Source of the DNA: Paenibacillus sp. JCM 18996
Lineage (GTDB): Bacteria; Bacillota; Bacilli; Paenibacillales; NBRC-103111
Direction of reading: 5' to 3'
Assembly: GCA_001313085.1 (NCBI GenBank)
Contig: BBFE01000045.1
Coordinates: forward strand, 1-29,563
Length of the DNA stretch: 29,563 nt
Position numbers and translations under genes: made by a program. This document shows, piece after piece, positions 1 through 9,628 of the stretch. Every line of letters starts with the position of its first letter. Positions within the stretch are counted from its first letter, which is position 1. The notes below the pieces were generated by a model. That model was given only the letters and a program-made list of their open reading frames with translations, searched no databases and had not been told where the DNA came from.

Positions 1-1
1 C

Positions 2-408
2 GAAGGACTCGCGTACCGGATGCGCAGCCGCCTCAGCCGCTCCACGGAGCGGCTGGCCAAGCTGGACAAGGGCCTGTCCAGCTGCAATCCGCAGGAGCAG
101 GCCGCATACGCCGCAAAGCGGCTGAAGGCCACGCGCCATGCCTGCAGCAGTCGATGCAGGCCATATACAAGGACAAGCGCCACCTCTGGCTGGCTTCGGT
201 CAGGCAGCTTGACGCGTTGAGTCCTCTGAAGGTGATGCAGCGCGGCTATAGTCTCGTATACGACGAGCGAGGGAAGCAGCTAGTAAAATCCATCAACCAA
301 GTCCAACCCGGAGATGTCGTGAAGATTCGATTGACGGACGGACGGCTGGATTGCCACGTCTGGTCTATGGAGGAGAACAAAAAATGGATAAAGAGGAAAG
401 CAGCGTAA
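2..408 (+). CDS. xseA: Exodeoxyribonuclease VII large subunit, C-terminal part (frameshifted)
   Basis: This is the 3' end of the large catalytic subunit of exonuclease VII, which with XseB degrades single-stranded DNA in both directions in the cytoplasm. The visible part is an Arg/Lys-rich helical stretch followed by the conserved LDALSPLKVMQRGYSL block and a small C-terminal beta domain ending GDVVKIRLTDGRLDCHV. The gene enters from the left edge in the frame starting at base 2. Around base 141 the frame changes by one: restoring one C (CATGCC to CATGCCC) joins RLKATRHA to LQQSMQAIY. The stop (406-408) lies inside xseB, so the two genes overlap by about 25 bases, the usual arrangement. Identity is strong; the frameshift is probably a sequence error. 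Confidence 0.85.
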   Translation, partial: RTRVPDAQPPQPLHGAAGQAGQGPVQLQSAGAGRIRRKAAEGHAPCLQQSMQAIYKDKRHLWLASVRQLDALSPLKVMQRGYSLVYDERGKQLVKSINQVQPGDVVKIRLTDGRLDCHVWSMEENKKWIKRKAA

Positions 409-626
409 GCTTTGAAGAAGCTATGGAGAAGCTGGAGGAGATCGTGGCCCGGCTGGAAAGCGGCGACGTCCCTTTGGAGCAGGCGATAGATCTCTATCAA
501 GAGGGGATGAAGCTCTCCCGGCTGTGCGGCAGAAGCTTGAGCAGGTGGAGAAAAAAAATCGAAATGCTGCTGGATAACGAAGAAGGGCCGACCCGCAAAC
601 CGTTCCTTCCGGCCGCTGAAGAATAG
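384..626 (+). CDS. xseB: Exodeoxyribonuclease VII small subunit
   Basis: Small helical subunit of exonuclease VII, binding the XseA C-terminal region. The ATG at 384 follows GGAGGAGAAC with good spacing and lies within the end of xseA. The family signature SFEEAMEKLEEIVARLESGDVPLEQAIDLYQEGMKL spans residues about 9-44. Residues about 48-58 are read out of frame: after LSRLCG the sequence should continue QKLEQVEKKIEML, which appears if one G is restored near 528 and one A removed from the 8-A run at 551-558. The two indels cancel, so the ORF stays open to 626 (80 aa, normal length). Coupled to xseA upstream and ispA downstream. Confidence 0.88.
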   Translation: MDKEESSVSFEEAMEKLEEIVARLESGDVPLEQAIDLYQEGMKLSRLCGRSLSRWRKKIEMLLDNEEGPTRKPFLPAAEE

Positions 627-632
627 GTGAAC

Positions 633-1541
<909 letters not shown>

Positions 1542-1871
1542 GGCACTGCGAACCTTGTAACTCCGTGTCTGAGCTGGCGGCTCCGTGCTCTGGCCGGCGA
1601 ATATCGTGCTGCATTCGGTCCAGCTCCGCACTGCGCCTCGCCAACTCAGAGCTTCTGCTGACCCGATCCCTGGATTAACAGAGTCAAGATATGGCTTTGT
1701 TATGTTATGTCTGTGTTCCGTTGAGGAACATTTCTTTTTTTGTGTTATAATATAGATCAAGTTACCCATAGTATTCTGGGCCAAGAATGCAGAGGCCGAT
1801 TGCCGTGTGAAATCCGCTTTGCAAAAGAGGCTAAGAAATGGTTAAGGGTTGCCGAGGAAAACTCCTAGGTC
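1542..1871. other. Gap between ispA and the DUF21-like gene
   Basis: About 330 bases with no gene I can support. It contains a candidate promoter (separate entry), a small palindrome TGTTCC-gttga-GGAACA overlapping the -35 region, and a stop-free frame from about 1752 to 1865 that ends at TAG 1866-1868, just in front of and in the same frame as the DUF21-like gene. That frame has no convincing start or known domain. It may be a leader, or a part of the DUF21-like gene spoiled by errors. Confidence 0.4.
1721..1751 (+). promoter_or_regulatory. Candidate sigma-A promoter upstream of the DUF21-like gene and dxs
   Basis: TTGAGG at 1721-1726 and a perfect TATAAT at 1746-1751 are separated by 19 bases, slightly longer than the optimal 17. 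The -35 overlaps a 6-bp inverted repeat (TGTTCC/GGAACA) that could be an operator. It would drive the DUF21-like gene and dxs independently of xseAB-ispA. Confidence 0.4.
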
Positions 1872-2318
1872 ATGGGGCTGGCCGCAGCGGCTGCCAGTGA
1901 AACTTTTAACGCAATGGCTTTTGAAAAGGTGAAAGGGTCAAGACAGGCCATCTTTATCGTAAGGAATGCGGATCGGTTTTCCAATTTTTTTGCAATAATG
2001 TCTTAGGAGACATAACGAGCGTAATCAGCGGCGTGGCCAGCGCCTTGGTTATTTTAAAATTGATGTCCTCCTTCGGGAGCAGCGAAGTACTGCGGTCCGT
2101 CGTCAGCGTTGTTTTTTTTACCGCGCTGGTTTCAACGGTTACCGTAGGTGGGAAAGCGATGGGGAAATCCTTTACCATCCGTTACTCCACCACAATTGTT
2201 TTGATGATCGGCCGAGTTTTTTTATTTCATGGAGCACCGCTTTAATATCCGGCTGTTCACTCTCAAAAAAAAGCAGAAGTCGTCCAATGGAAAGCGAGGA
2301 AACAAGCGTGCTTCTTGA
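1872..2318 (+). CDS. DUF21/CNNM-like small membrane protein (frameshifted)
   Basis: After repair this reads as one protein of about 148 aa or less: an N-terminal stretch MGLAAAAASETFNAM, then NADRFSNFCNNVLGDITSV, a hydrophobic segment (ISGVASALVILKL), a second one (VVSVVFFTALVSTVTVGG), the motif GGKAMGKSFTIRYSTTIV, and a basic tail ending GKRGNKRAS. The S/E after the first segment and the GKxxGK(S)xxxRY motif resemble the membrane domain of CNNM/CorB-type (DUF21) proteins, without CBS domains. Two T-run expansions explain the breaks: 7 Ts at 1985-1991 (expected 5) and 7 Ts at 2217-2223 (expected 6). With these the frame runs to TGA 2316-2318, overlapping the dxs GTG at 2308. The N-terminus is uncertain because an in-frame TAG (1866-1868) precedes ATG 1872. 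Family assignment is by motif resemblance only. Confidence 0.5.
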
Positions 2319-4203
2319 ACAAATACACGGTCCTGGGGATTTGAAAAAAATACGGCCCCGCAGATCTGGAAAAGTTGGCAGGGGAAATCAGGCAATTTTT
2401 TTTAATTGAGAAATTATCGATCACGGGAGCCATCTCGCCTCGAATTTAGGGGTTGTGGAATTGACTCTGGTGCTCCATTACTTATATAACAGCCCACAGG
2501 ACAAATTGATATTTGATGTGGGCCATCAGTCGTACGTTCATAAAATGTTGACCGGACGCATGGATCAATTCGATACGCTGCGCAAATACAAAGGACTGTG
2601 CGGCTTCGTGAAACGGTGCGAGAGCCTCATGACGTATGGGAGGCCGGACATAGCTCGACATCCTTGTCGGCTGCGATGGGTATGGCGATTGCGCGGGATT
2701 TGAAAGGGCAGACCAACAAAGTCTTGGCCATCATCGGGGATGGCGCGCTCACGGGCGGAATGGCACTGGAAGCGCTAAACCACATCGGCCATGAGAAAAG
2801 GAACCTTACCGTCATCCTAAACGACAACGAAATGTCCATTGCACCTAATGTAGGCGCTCTGCACAATTATTTGAGCAAGATCCGCTCCGACAAAACCTAT
2901 TTGAGAGCCAAAGAAGATATCGAATATCTGCTCAAAAAAAATACCGGCGATAGGCGGAACCTTGGCCAAGACAGCCGAAAAAAAAGTAAAAGACAGCTTG
3001 AAGTATATGCTCGTATCAGGCGTTTTGTTCGAGGAATTCGGCCTCAATTACATGGGGCCTGTGGACGGCCATAATATCCCTCTTCTGCTGGAAACGTTCA
3101 GGCAGGCGGATAAAGTCCAAGGGCCGGTGCTCATCCATGTCATTACGACCAAAGGAAAAGGATACTCGCCCGCGGAAGAAGACTCCCACAAGTGGCACGG
3201 CGCGTCGTCTTACAAGATTGAATCCGGTCAAATGCTGAAAACTGTAGGACCTCCTATGTATACGGAAGTATTCGGAGAGACATTGATTGAACTGGCCAAG
3301 CAGGATCCGCGGATTATTGCCATTACTCCCGCTATGCCTGGCGGTTCCGGACTCGTCAAATTCGGTAAAGCGTTTCCTAGCCGGATGTTTGACGTGGGTA
3401 TAGCAGAACAGCATGCGGCAACGTTCAGCGCGGGTCTTGCGTCTGAGGGGATGAAACCGGTGTTCGCCGTATACTCCACCTTTATGCAGCGTGCGTACGA
3501 CCAGATCGTCCACGATATTTGCCGGGCCAACCTGAATGTGATCTTTGCTGTGGACCGGGCCGGTTTCGTTGGAGCGGACGGGGAAACCCACCACGGCGTA
3601 TTCGATATCGCCTTTATGCGGAGCCTTCCCAATATCGTGATGATGATGCCGAAAGACGAGAACGAGCTGCGTCATATGCTTAAGACAGCGGTTGATTATG
3701 ACCAAGGTCCCATCGCAGTCCGTTATCCGCGTATCAGCGGGACGGGTGCCGATTTGGACGATGAGCTTGTGCCGATTCCGATCGGTTCCTGGGAAGTGAT
3801 AAGGGACGGGGAGTCTGCCGCTGTTCTGGCTGTAGGCCAGTCCATGCTTGGCATAGCCTCAGCAGCTGCGGACCGGCTGAGCAAAGAAGGAATCAACCTT
3901 CGGATTATCAATGCCAGGTTTATTAAGCCTATGGATACGGACATGCTGCTGCAGCTGGCCAAGGAGCATATGAGCATCCTCACGCTGGAGGAAGGCGTCA
4001 AGTTAGGCGGTTTTGGCAGCGCCGTGCTGGAATTTTATGCCGAAGAGAAGATCTATGGCCTGGAAGTGCGTAATTTGGGGATCCCGGATGAGTTTGTGGA
4101 GCACGGTTCGATTAAAGAGCAGCTCGGCGATGCCGGTATCACCATTGAGAACGTCATAGCGGAAATCAAGTCGCTCATTCCGCGGAAGAGACAACGGGCG
4201 TGA
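2308..4203 (+). CDS. dxs: 1-deoxy-D-xylulose-5-phosphate synthase (frameshifted)
   Basis: Thiamine-diphosphate enzyme making DXP from pyruvate and glyceraldehyde 3-phosphate, the first step of the MEP isoprenoid pathway; it sits beside ispA in the same pathway. Motifs: [25 protein letters not shown], the TPP-binding IGDGALTGG...[15 protein letters not shown], and the catalytic-Glu region [17 protein letters not shown]; the transketolase C-terminal domain follows. GTG 2308 is preceded by GAGGAAAC. Breaks: an extra A in the run near 2345-2351, a missing G near 2427 ([10 protein letters not shown]), a missing C near 2626 ([11 protein letters not shown]), and an extra A near 2934-2941 ([14 protein letters not shown]). 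Two further 8-base runs (T near 2396-2403, A near 2978-2985) add an in-frame extra Phe and Lys. Total length 631 codons fits the family. Confidence 0.92.
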
Positions 4204-4224
4204 GGATAAGGACAGGAGCTGACA

Positions 4225-5060
4225 ATGCCTTCAGACAAAGAACGGTTGGATGTTTTACTGGTGGAGCAGGGATATTACGAGAGCCGGGAAAAGGCAAAGG
4301 CCGCCATCATGGCGGGTCTTGTACTCGCGGATGACGAGCAGGTCGACAAGGCCGGCACGAAGGTGAGCCGTACGGCGAGAATTACCGTCAAAGGCGCGGT
4401 TCATCCTTATGTAAGCCGGGGCGGATTAAAGCTGGAAAAGGCGATCAAGCTGTTTTCAATTTCCCTGCAAGGGGTGACGATGATCGATATCGGGTCATCG
4501 ACAGGAGGATTTACGGACTGTGCTCTTCAGAACGGCGCCGTTTGCGTCTACGCCATCGATGTCGGCTATAACCAGCTGGATTGGTCGCTGCGCAACGATC
4601 CCCGAGTAAAAGTGATGGAACGGACGAACTTTCGCCACATGCAGCCCGAAGAACTGCCGGGCCCTCGTCCTGACTTCGCCACAATGGATGTGTCGTTCAT
4701 TTCTTTAAAACTGATGCTTCCTCCACTGAAAACGATGCTCAAGGGAACCGGTGAAGCGGTCGCCCTGGTCAAGCCGCAGTTTGAAGCAGGCCGGGAGAAG
4801 GTAGGCAAATCCGGAGTGGTTCGCGAGCCCAAGGTTCACAAGGAAGTTCTAGCGTCAACGATCAAGTTTGCGGAGGAAACGGGCTTCCTGCTCAAAGGGC
4901 TTACCTATTCGCCCATTACGGGAGGAGAGGGCAATATCGAATTTCTCGCTTACCTCACCGTGAACAAGGAAGATCCGCATATTCTGCATACTCCTTTGGA
5001 GCAGCTGATTGAACAAGTTGTAACCGAGGCGCAAGAATTACATAAAAACCATCGGTTTGA
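4225..5060 (+). CDS. tlyA: TlyA family rRNA (cytidine-2'-O)-methyltransferase
   Basis: The N-terminal S4 RNA-binding domain (RLDVLLVEQGYYESREKAK..., residues about 6-65) is followed by an FtsJ/RrmJ-like SAM methyltransferase domain with VSRGGLKLEKAI, the SAM motif DIGSSTGGFTDCAL, AIDVGYNQLDWSLR, and MDVSFISLK...LVKPQFEAGRE. Known members 2'-O-methylate 16S/23S rRNA cytidines; the B. subtilis homologue is YqxC. ATG 4225 follows AGGAGCTGACA. As written the frame stays open to 5244 (339 aa), but the family is about 270-280 aa. Restoring one C near 5049 gives the ending LHKNPSV and a TGA at 5058-5060 (278 aa), and also perfects the terminator stem there. I take 5060 as the true end. It lies 21 bases after dxs. 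Confidence 0.88.
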
Positions 5061-5071
5061 TGGGTTTTTTT
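5044..5071 (+). terminator. Rho-independent terminator overlapping the tlyA stop
   Basis: AAAAACCATC, loop GGTTT, GATGGGTTTTTTT. The 3' arm GATGGGTTTT would pair perfectly with AAAACCCATC; the 5' arm has one C fewer, the same missing base that breaks the tlyA frame. It is followed by a T run. Confidence 0.7.
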
Positions 5072-5254
5072 CGTTCTATAAATACCGATATGTGTTCCGA
5101 GCGTTTCCTTCACTTTTGGGAGATGTATTTTTTTTCCAAGCTCAAGACACAGTGATCTCCCTGAGAGACACGAGACACCAACTGCAGGCTTTTTTGCTTA
5201 GATGTAAAAGGATTCCTGCCGGTTTCCGCGAATTACCTAATTGAGGTGACCGCA

Positions 5255-5717
5255 GTGCAGAAAAGTGATGTGCTTGTTATTTGGCTGATTCTCATTGCAC
5301 TCATCATATGGATCTGGATCCCGGTGAAAAAATCGTTTGTCCCGGAGTCGGGTGCTGCCCAGGCCCGGAAAGATACCGGTGGACGATGTGATTGAACAGA
5401 ATGAAACGGTGGAGCTGCTGGAAGGAGCGGGCTTCGACGTGATTTCCGCCAAACAGCGAATTCCCGTCTATATTACGGTAAACGACACGGAAGAATTCGA
5501 AAGCCGGCTGTACATTGATTATTTTGCGCGAAAAGCTGGGGAATACTATATTGTTAAAGTAGCCAAGGAGCGCAGGCCGGTGGAACTCAAAGGGGCGGCG
5601 ATGAGAGACGCCTGGCTGTCCTATTCCCTGCTGTATCCCGAAGCTTCGGGCGTGCTATACGTGGACATGCAGACAAGGAAGATCAAGAAAATATCTTTCT
5701 CCGTAGAGAGTGAATAA
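5255..5717 (+). CDS. Conserved membrane-anchored protein of unknown function (frameshifted)
   Basis: About 153 aa after repair. GTG 5255 follows GAGGTGACCGCA. The N-terminus (MQKSDVLVIWLILIALIIWIW) is a single transmembrane anchor, then a basic linker, then a soluble domain of about 115 residues with alternating strand and charged character (GAGFDVISAKQRIPVYITV, ESRLYIDYFARKAGEYYIVKVA, LYVDMQTRKIKKISFSV). No catalytic motif is visible. The frame changes at the 6-A run 5327-5332: with 5 As the anchor continues as PVKNRLSRSRVLPRPGKIPVDDVIEQ. The topology suggests an extracytoplasmic domain. It lies between the tlyA terminator and argR; I do not recognise the family. Confidence 0.65.
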
Positions 5718-5751
5718 CGGGCGGCCGGTTTAAATAATGAGGAGGATGCGG

Positions 5752-6201
5752 ATGAAAGGCCAACGGCACATCAAAATCAGGGAGATCATTACGAGCCGGG
5801 AAGTGGAGACGCAGGACGAGCTTGTGGAAGCGTTGAGGGCGGCGGGCTATCAGGTGACCCAGGCCACGGTGTCGAGAGACATTAAAGAACTTCAGCTGCT
5901 GAAGGTGCCGCTTGACGACGGGCGGTACAAATATTCCGTTCCCGCGGATCAGCGGTTCAACCCGATTCAACGTTTGCGCAGAGCACTGACGGACCATTAT
6001 GTGGGCGTCGATTTCGCCAATAATCTAGTGGTGATGAAAAGCCTGCCCGGCACGGCGAATATTTTCGGGGAGCTGATCGACAACCTGGAGTGGGAGGAAG
6101 TAATGGGCACGATCTGCGGAGACGACACGATCCTTATCATCTGCCGATCCGAGCAGGGCAGTCAGGCGGTGGTGGACCACATCAAATCGATGGTATCTTG
6201 A
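5752..6201 (+). CDS. argR: Arginine repressor ArgR/AhrC
   Basis: Hexameric arginine-responsive DNA-binding regulator of arginine biosynthesis and catabolism genes. The N-terminal winged helix has the family core [33 protein letters not shown]; the C-terminal domain carries the arginine-binding/oligomerisation signature [33 protein letters not shown]. The start is ATG 5752, 6 bases after AGGAGG (5740-5745); ATGs at 5737 and 5746 overlap that ribosome binding site. 149 aa, full length and unbroken. Its position before recN is conserved in Bacillus relatives. Confidence 0.95.
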   Translation: MKGQRHIKIREIITSREVETQDELVEALRAAGYQVTQATVSRDIKELQLLKVPLDDGRYKYSVPADQRFNPIQRLRRALTDHYVGVDFANNLVVMKSLPGTANIFGELIDNLEWEEVMGTICGDDTILIICRSEQGSQAVVDHIKSMVS

Positions 6202-6232
6202 TACATATCAAAATTCATGGCAGAGGTGAATT

Positions 6233-8011
6233 ATGTTAACGGAGTTGTCCATTCGAAATTTAGCGGTCATTGAACAGGTCACGCTTCATTTTAGAAAAGG
6301 GTTCGGGGTGCTGACGGGGGAAACCGGAGCGGGAAAATCCATTATCATTGACGCTTTGAGCCTGATCGTGGGAGGCAGAGGCTCTTCCGAACTGGTCCGC
6401 CACGGCAGCGACAAAGCGGAGATTGAAGCCATGTTCGATATGGCGCCGGCCATCCGGTGTGGGAAACGCTTGCGCGGCTCGGGCTGGAAGCGAATGCCGA
6501 GGAGCATCTGCTCATACGCAGGGAGATTACGGCGTCGGGCAAAAGCGTGAGCAGAATCAACGGCCAGCTTGTTAATTTAACGATGCTGCGGGAAGTGGGG
6601 GATTGGCTGGTCAACATCCATGGACAGCATGAGCATCAATCCCTGCTTAAGACCGACGAACATATCCATTGGCTTGATTTATACGGCGACCAGGAAATCA
6701 AATTCGTCAAGAAATTGTACACTGATGCTTACCAAACATACACTGCCCTGCAAAAAGAATTGAACGATCTGCTTGACACGAATAAGCAGTCTCTGCGCAT
6801 GGCGGATTTGTACCGTTTTCAGGTCGAGGAAATTACGGCAGCGGAGCTTGATCCTGGCGAGGAGGAGAAGCTGCAAGAAGAGAAGATGAAGCTGGCGAGC
6901 GCCGAGAAGCTGTACCAGAACGCTTCGGAAGCTTATGAGCCGTGTACGGCGCAGGCCGGGGCCTGGATTCGATCCGTAAAGCGAACCAAAAGCTGCAGGA
7001 AATCGCAGGCCTCGATGCTTCGGCGTTACAGCCGCTCGTCGATCAGATGGAGTCCGCATTCTTTCAATTGGAGGATGCCGCCTTTCAGCTTAGAGATTAC
7101 AGGGACGGCGTTGAGTTCAATCCCGAGCGTCTGGATCATATTGAGCAGCGTCTGGACCTGATCCGAAATCTGCGCAGAAAATACGGAGACACGGTTGAAG
7201 AGATTTTGGCTTATCTTGGCGGCATTGTAAAAGAGCTAGATCTGATCGATAACAAGGACGAGAGAATACATAAGCTTCAAATGGCTTTGACGGACGAGCA
7301 AGAGAGGCTGGTCACCGCCGCCGCGGATTTATCCAATAAAAGAAAGAATCTCGCGACCGAGCTCTCCGCGGAAATCGAGCATGAACTCCGCGGCCTGCAA
7401 ATGGAGAGGACCCGCCTGGAAGTAAGGGTTATGGCGCATGAAGACCCGAACGGAATCGAAGCGGACGGCAAGAAGGTGCGTTTTACCAAGGACGGCTGGA
7501 CGATGTGGAATTCCTGATTTCGCCCAATCCCGGGGAGCCTTTGAGAGGACTGGCGAAGATCGCTTCCGGTGGCGAACTTTCACGGATCATGCTGGCAATG
7601 AAGACGATTTTTTTCCCGGATCGACCAGATTCCCGTCCTTGTGTTCGATGAGGTGGACACCGGCGTCAGCGGACGTGCCGCCCAGGCGATTGCTGAGAAA
7701 ATGTCCCAGCTTGCGCTGTACTGCCAGGTTTTTTTTCCATCACGCACCTGCCGCAGGTAGCCTGTATGGCCGACGCCCATTACTTGATCCGCAAGGAAGT
7801 CGACGGCGACAGGACCTTCACCCGGGTGACCGATATGGACCGCCGGCAGCGGGTGGGCGAGCTGGCCCGGATGCTGGGAGGAGTGGAAGTCACGGACACG
7901 ACACTCCAGCACGCGCAGGAAATGCTTGATCTGGCAGAGGCCAAAAAAACAAAGGATATAAAAGCTTTCGTGGGATCATTTTCAGTTATAAAACGAATGT
8001 CGTGGGGTTAA
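6233..8011 (+). CDS. recN: DNA repair protein RecN (frameshifted)
   Basis: SMC-like ATPase acting early in double-strand-break repair. The N-terminal half-ATPase has Walker [18 protein letters not shown]; the middle is long coiled coil (QKELNDLL..., [18 protein letters not shown]); the C-terminal half has the ABC signature [15 protein letters not shown] and Walker [14 protein letters not shown], then SITHLPQVA. Breaks: missing C near 6450 (APAHPVWETL), missing G near 6948 ([12 protein letters not shown]), missing C near 7496, 7 Ts instead of 6 near 7608-7614 ([11 protein letters not shown]), and 8 Ts instead of 6 near 7729-7736 (CQVFSITH). All cancel and the final frame equals the first. The tail after MLDLAEAKK looks foreign; one A fewer in the 7-A run near 7945 would end it AKKQRI with an earlier stop. 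Start ATG 6233 follows AGAGGTGAATT. Confidence 0.9.
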
Positions 8012-8074
8012 CTTAAAGGTACAGTTTTGGAGAAGGTCAACTTCCTCAGAATGAAGCCAAGGGAGCGTGATGAA

Positions 8075-9414
8075 GTGCAACCCCACAACAGAAAGAGAAT
8101 GATTGGTTTATTGCTCGCTTTCTTTGTATGTGCAATCTGTTTCTCCACTCCTTTCAGAAATTACGCCTCTATACCTGATGAAATGCGCCTGTTTAAGGGC
8201 CAGAACAAACAGATTGAGCTCGCTGTTCCGGTCAATGGGCAAGTGACAGTCGATAATCCGGATATAGTAAAAGTCAACGGCAGCGCTGCGCACTCATTTC
8301 AAATGAATTTTAAACACCCGATTTCGCTGGAATCGCTGCATTCCGGACAGGCAGAGATGAAACTGAAGCTGTTTGGCGCGATCCCCGTGAAAACCGTCAA
8401 AGTCAACGTAGTCCCAGATTTAAAAGTAATACCGGGCGGACAGACGATCGGGGTCAAGATCAAATCGGCGGGGATTCTCGTGGTCGGGCATCATTTGGTG
8501 ACCGCGGCCGACAATAAGAAGGTATCTCCCGGCGAAGATGCCAAGGTGCAGGTAGGCGACCTTATTATTAAATTTAACGGAACTTATTTGAATGATGTAT
8601 CCAAAGTCGCGGATCTTGTTACCAAAGCGGGAGAAAGCAACAAGCCCCTCAAGCTGACGATTTCCCGGGATAACCAGCTGCTCGATGTGGAACTTACGCC
8701 GGCGTTTGACACAGTGGATAAATCGTACAGGCTGGGGCTTTATATCCGCGATACGGCCGCCGGGGTGGGTACGCTTACATTCTACGCGCCGGACCAAAAA
8801 AAGTGTATGGCGCGCTCGGCCACGTCATAAGCGACATGGACACCCAGACTCCGATTGCGGTAGGCGAAGGCGAAATCGTCCATTCCAGCGTAAATTCCAT
8901 CTCCAAGAGCCAAAACGGCGAACCCGGAGAAAAGAGGGCAACCATCTTCAAAGGCGGCAAGGTGATCGGAACGATCGAGAAGAACACGTCCTTCGGCATA
9001 TTCGGTAAAATGGCCGACAAGCCCGATCACAGCGTAACCGATAATGCGATGCCGGTCGCTTTTGCGGAAGAGGTGAAAGAAGGCCCGGCCCAGATCTATA
9101 CGGTGGTGAACGGCCAGAAGGTGGAGAAATACAACATTGAAGTGGTGCATGTGGCCCGGCAGGACCATCCTGCGACGAAAGGTATGGTGATCAAGATCAC
9201 CGATCCGAGGCTGTTGGAGAAAACAGGAGGAATCGTGCAGGGGATGAGCGGATCGCCGATTATCCAGAACGGCAAAATGATCGGCGCGGTGACCCACGTG
9301 TTCGTCAATGACCCCACTTCAGGCTACGGCTGTTTTATCGAGTGGATGCTCCAGGATGCAGGCATTATGCTTAAGCCCACCGCTGCATCCCCGATGTACC
9401 AGGCAGCGTCTTAA
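8075..9414 (+). CDS. spoIVB: SpoIVB peptidase (frameshifted)
   Basis: Serine peptidase secreted from the forespore into the intermembrane space, where it triggers pro-sigma-K processing by cleaving SpoIVFA. I place the start at GTG 8075, nine bases after GGGAG; it gives MQPHNRKR followed by a transmembrane/signal segment ([19 protein letters not shown]). A PDZ domain follows ([19 protein letters not shown] region, GDLIIKFNG). The S55 peptidase domain has the catalytic His in [10 protein letters not shown], the Ser in [15 protein letters not shown] and the partner Asp within [11 protein letters not shown]. Upstream in-frame starts (TTG 8027, ATG 8051) lack a good ribosome binding site. The break is in the 7-A run near 8796-8802: 5 As give [12 protein letters not shown]. 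Confidence 0.92.
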
Positions 9415-9439
9415 TCCCTTTGAGAAAGGGATTTTTTTT
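9413..9439 (+). terminator. Rho-independent terminator after spoIVB
   Basis: Perfect 9-bp stem AATCCCTTT/AAAGGGATT with loop GAG, then a run of Ts. It overlaps the spoIVB stop codon and separates it from spo0A. Confidence 0.9.
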
Positions 9440-9448
9440 CTGTCAAAA

Positions 9449-9562
9449 TGTCGAATTTTGTTATATTATGAAGTTAAATATTTAATTATAAATTAGCGCG
9501 GCCAAAATATAAAGAAAAAAATAATTTTCGACAGAAGGAATCAAATCATATATGTCGAAATC
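9449..9562 (+). promoter_or_regulatory. spo0A control region with three 0A boxes and a possible sigma-H promoter
   Basis: The Spo0A~P recognition heptamer TGTCGAA occurs at 9449-9455 and 9553-9559 on the plus strand and as TTCGACA at 9527-9533 (minus strand). Between the last two lies GAAGGAATC (9534-9542), close to a sigma-H -35, with GAAAT at 9557-9561 as a possible -10. This arrangement recalls the B. subtilis spo0A sigma-H promoter, which is autoregulated. A weaker sigma-A-like element (CTGTCA 9440-9445, TATATT 9462-9467) overlaps the first box. Function is inferred from motif match. Confidence 0.65.
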
Positions 9563-9628
9563 ATTAACGGAGAGAAAAGAAAAAAAATGACATTTACTTT
9601 TGTATGTAATATGAAGGAGGCTTTTACG

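Noticed and set aside
3016..3705. A 229-codon open frame on the minus strand within dxs
   Set aside because: It is antisense to a conserved region of dxs (PVDGHN, AEQHAAT) and has a His/Arg-rich composition typical of a shadow frame.
5118..5161. GGGAGAT/ATCTCCC inverted repeat downstream of tlyA
   Set aside because: The loop is about 30 bases, no T run follows, and a better terminator already lies at 5044-5071.
6199..6222. ARG-box-like sequence (ATATCAAAATTCATG) between argR and recN
   Set aside because: Only one half-site matches the AhrC consensus well; the other half has several mismatches.
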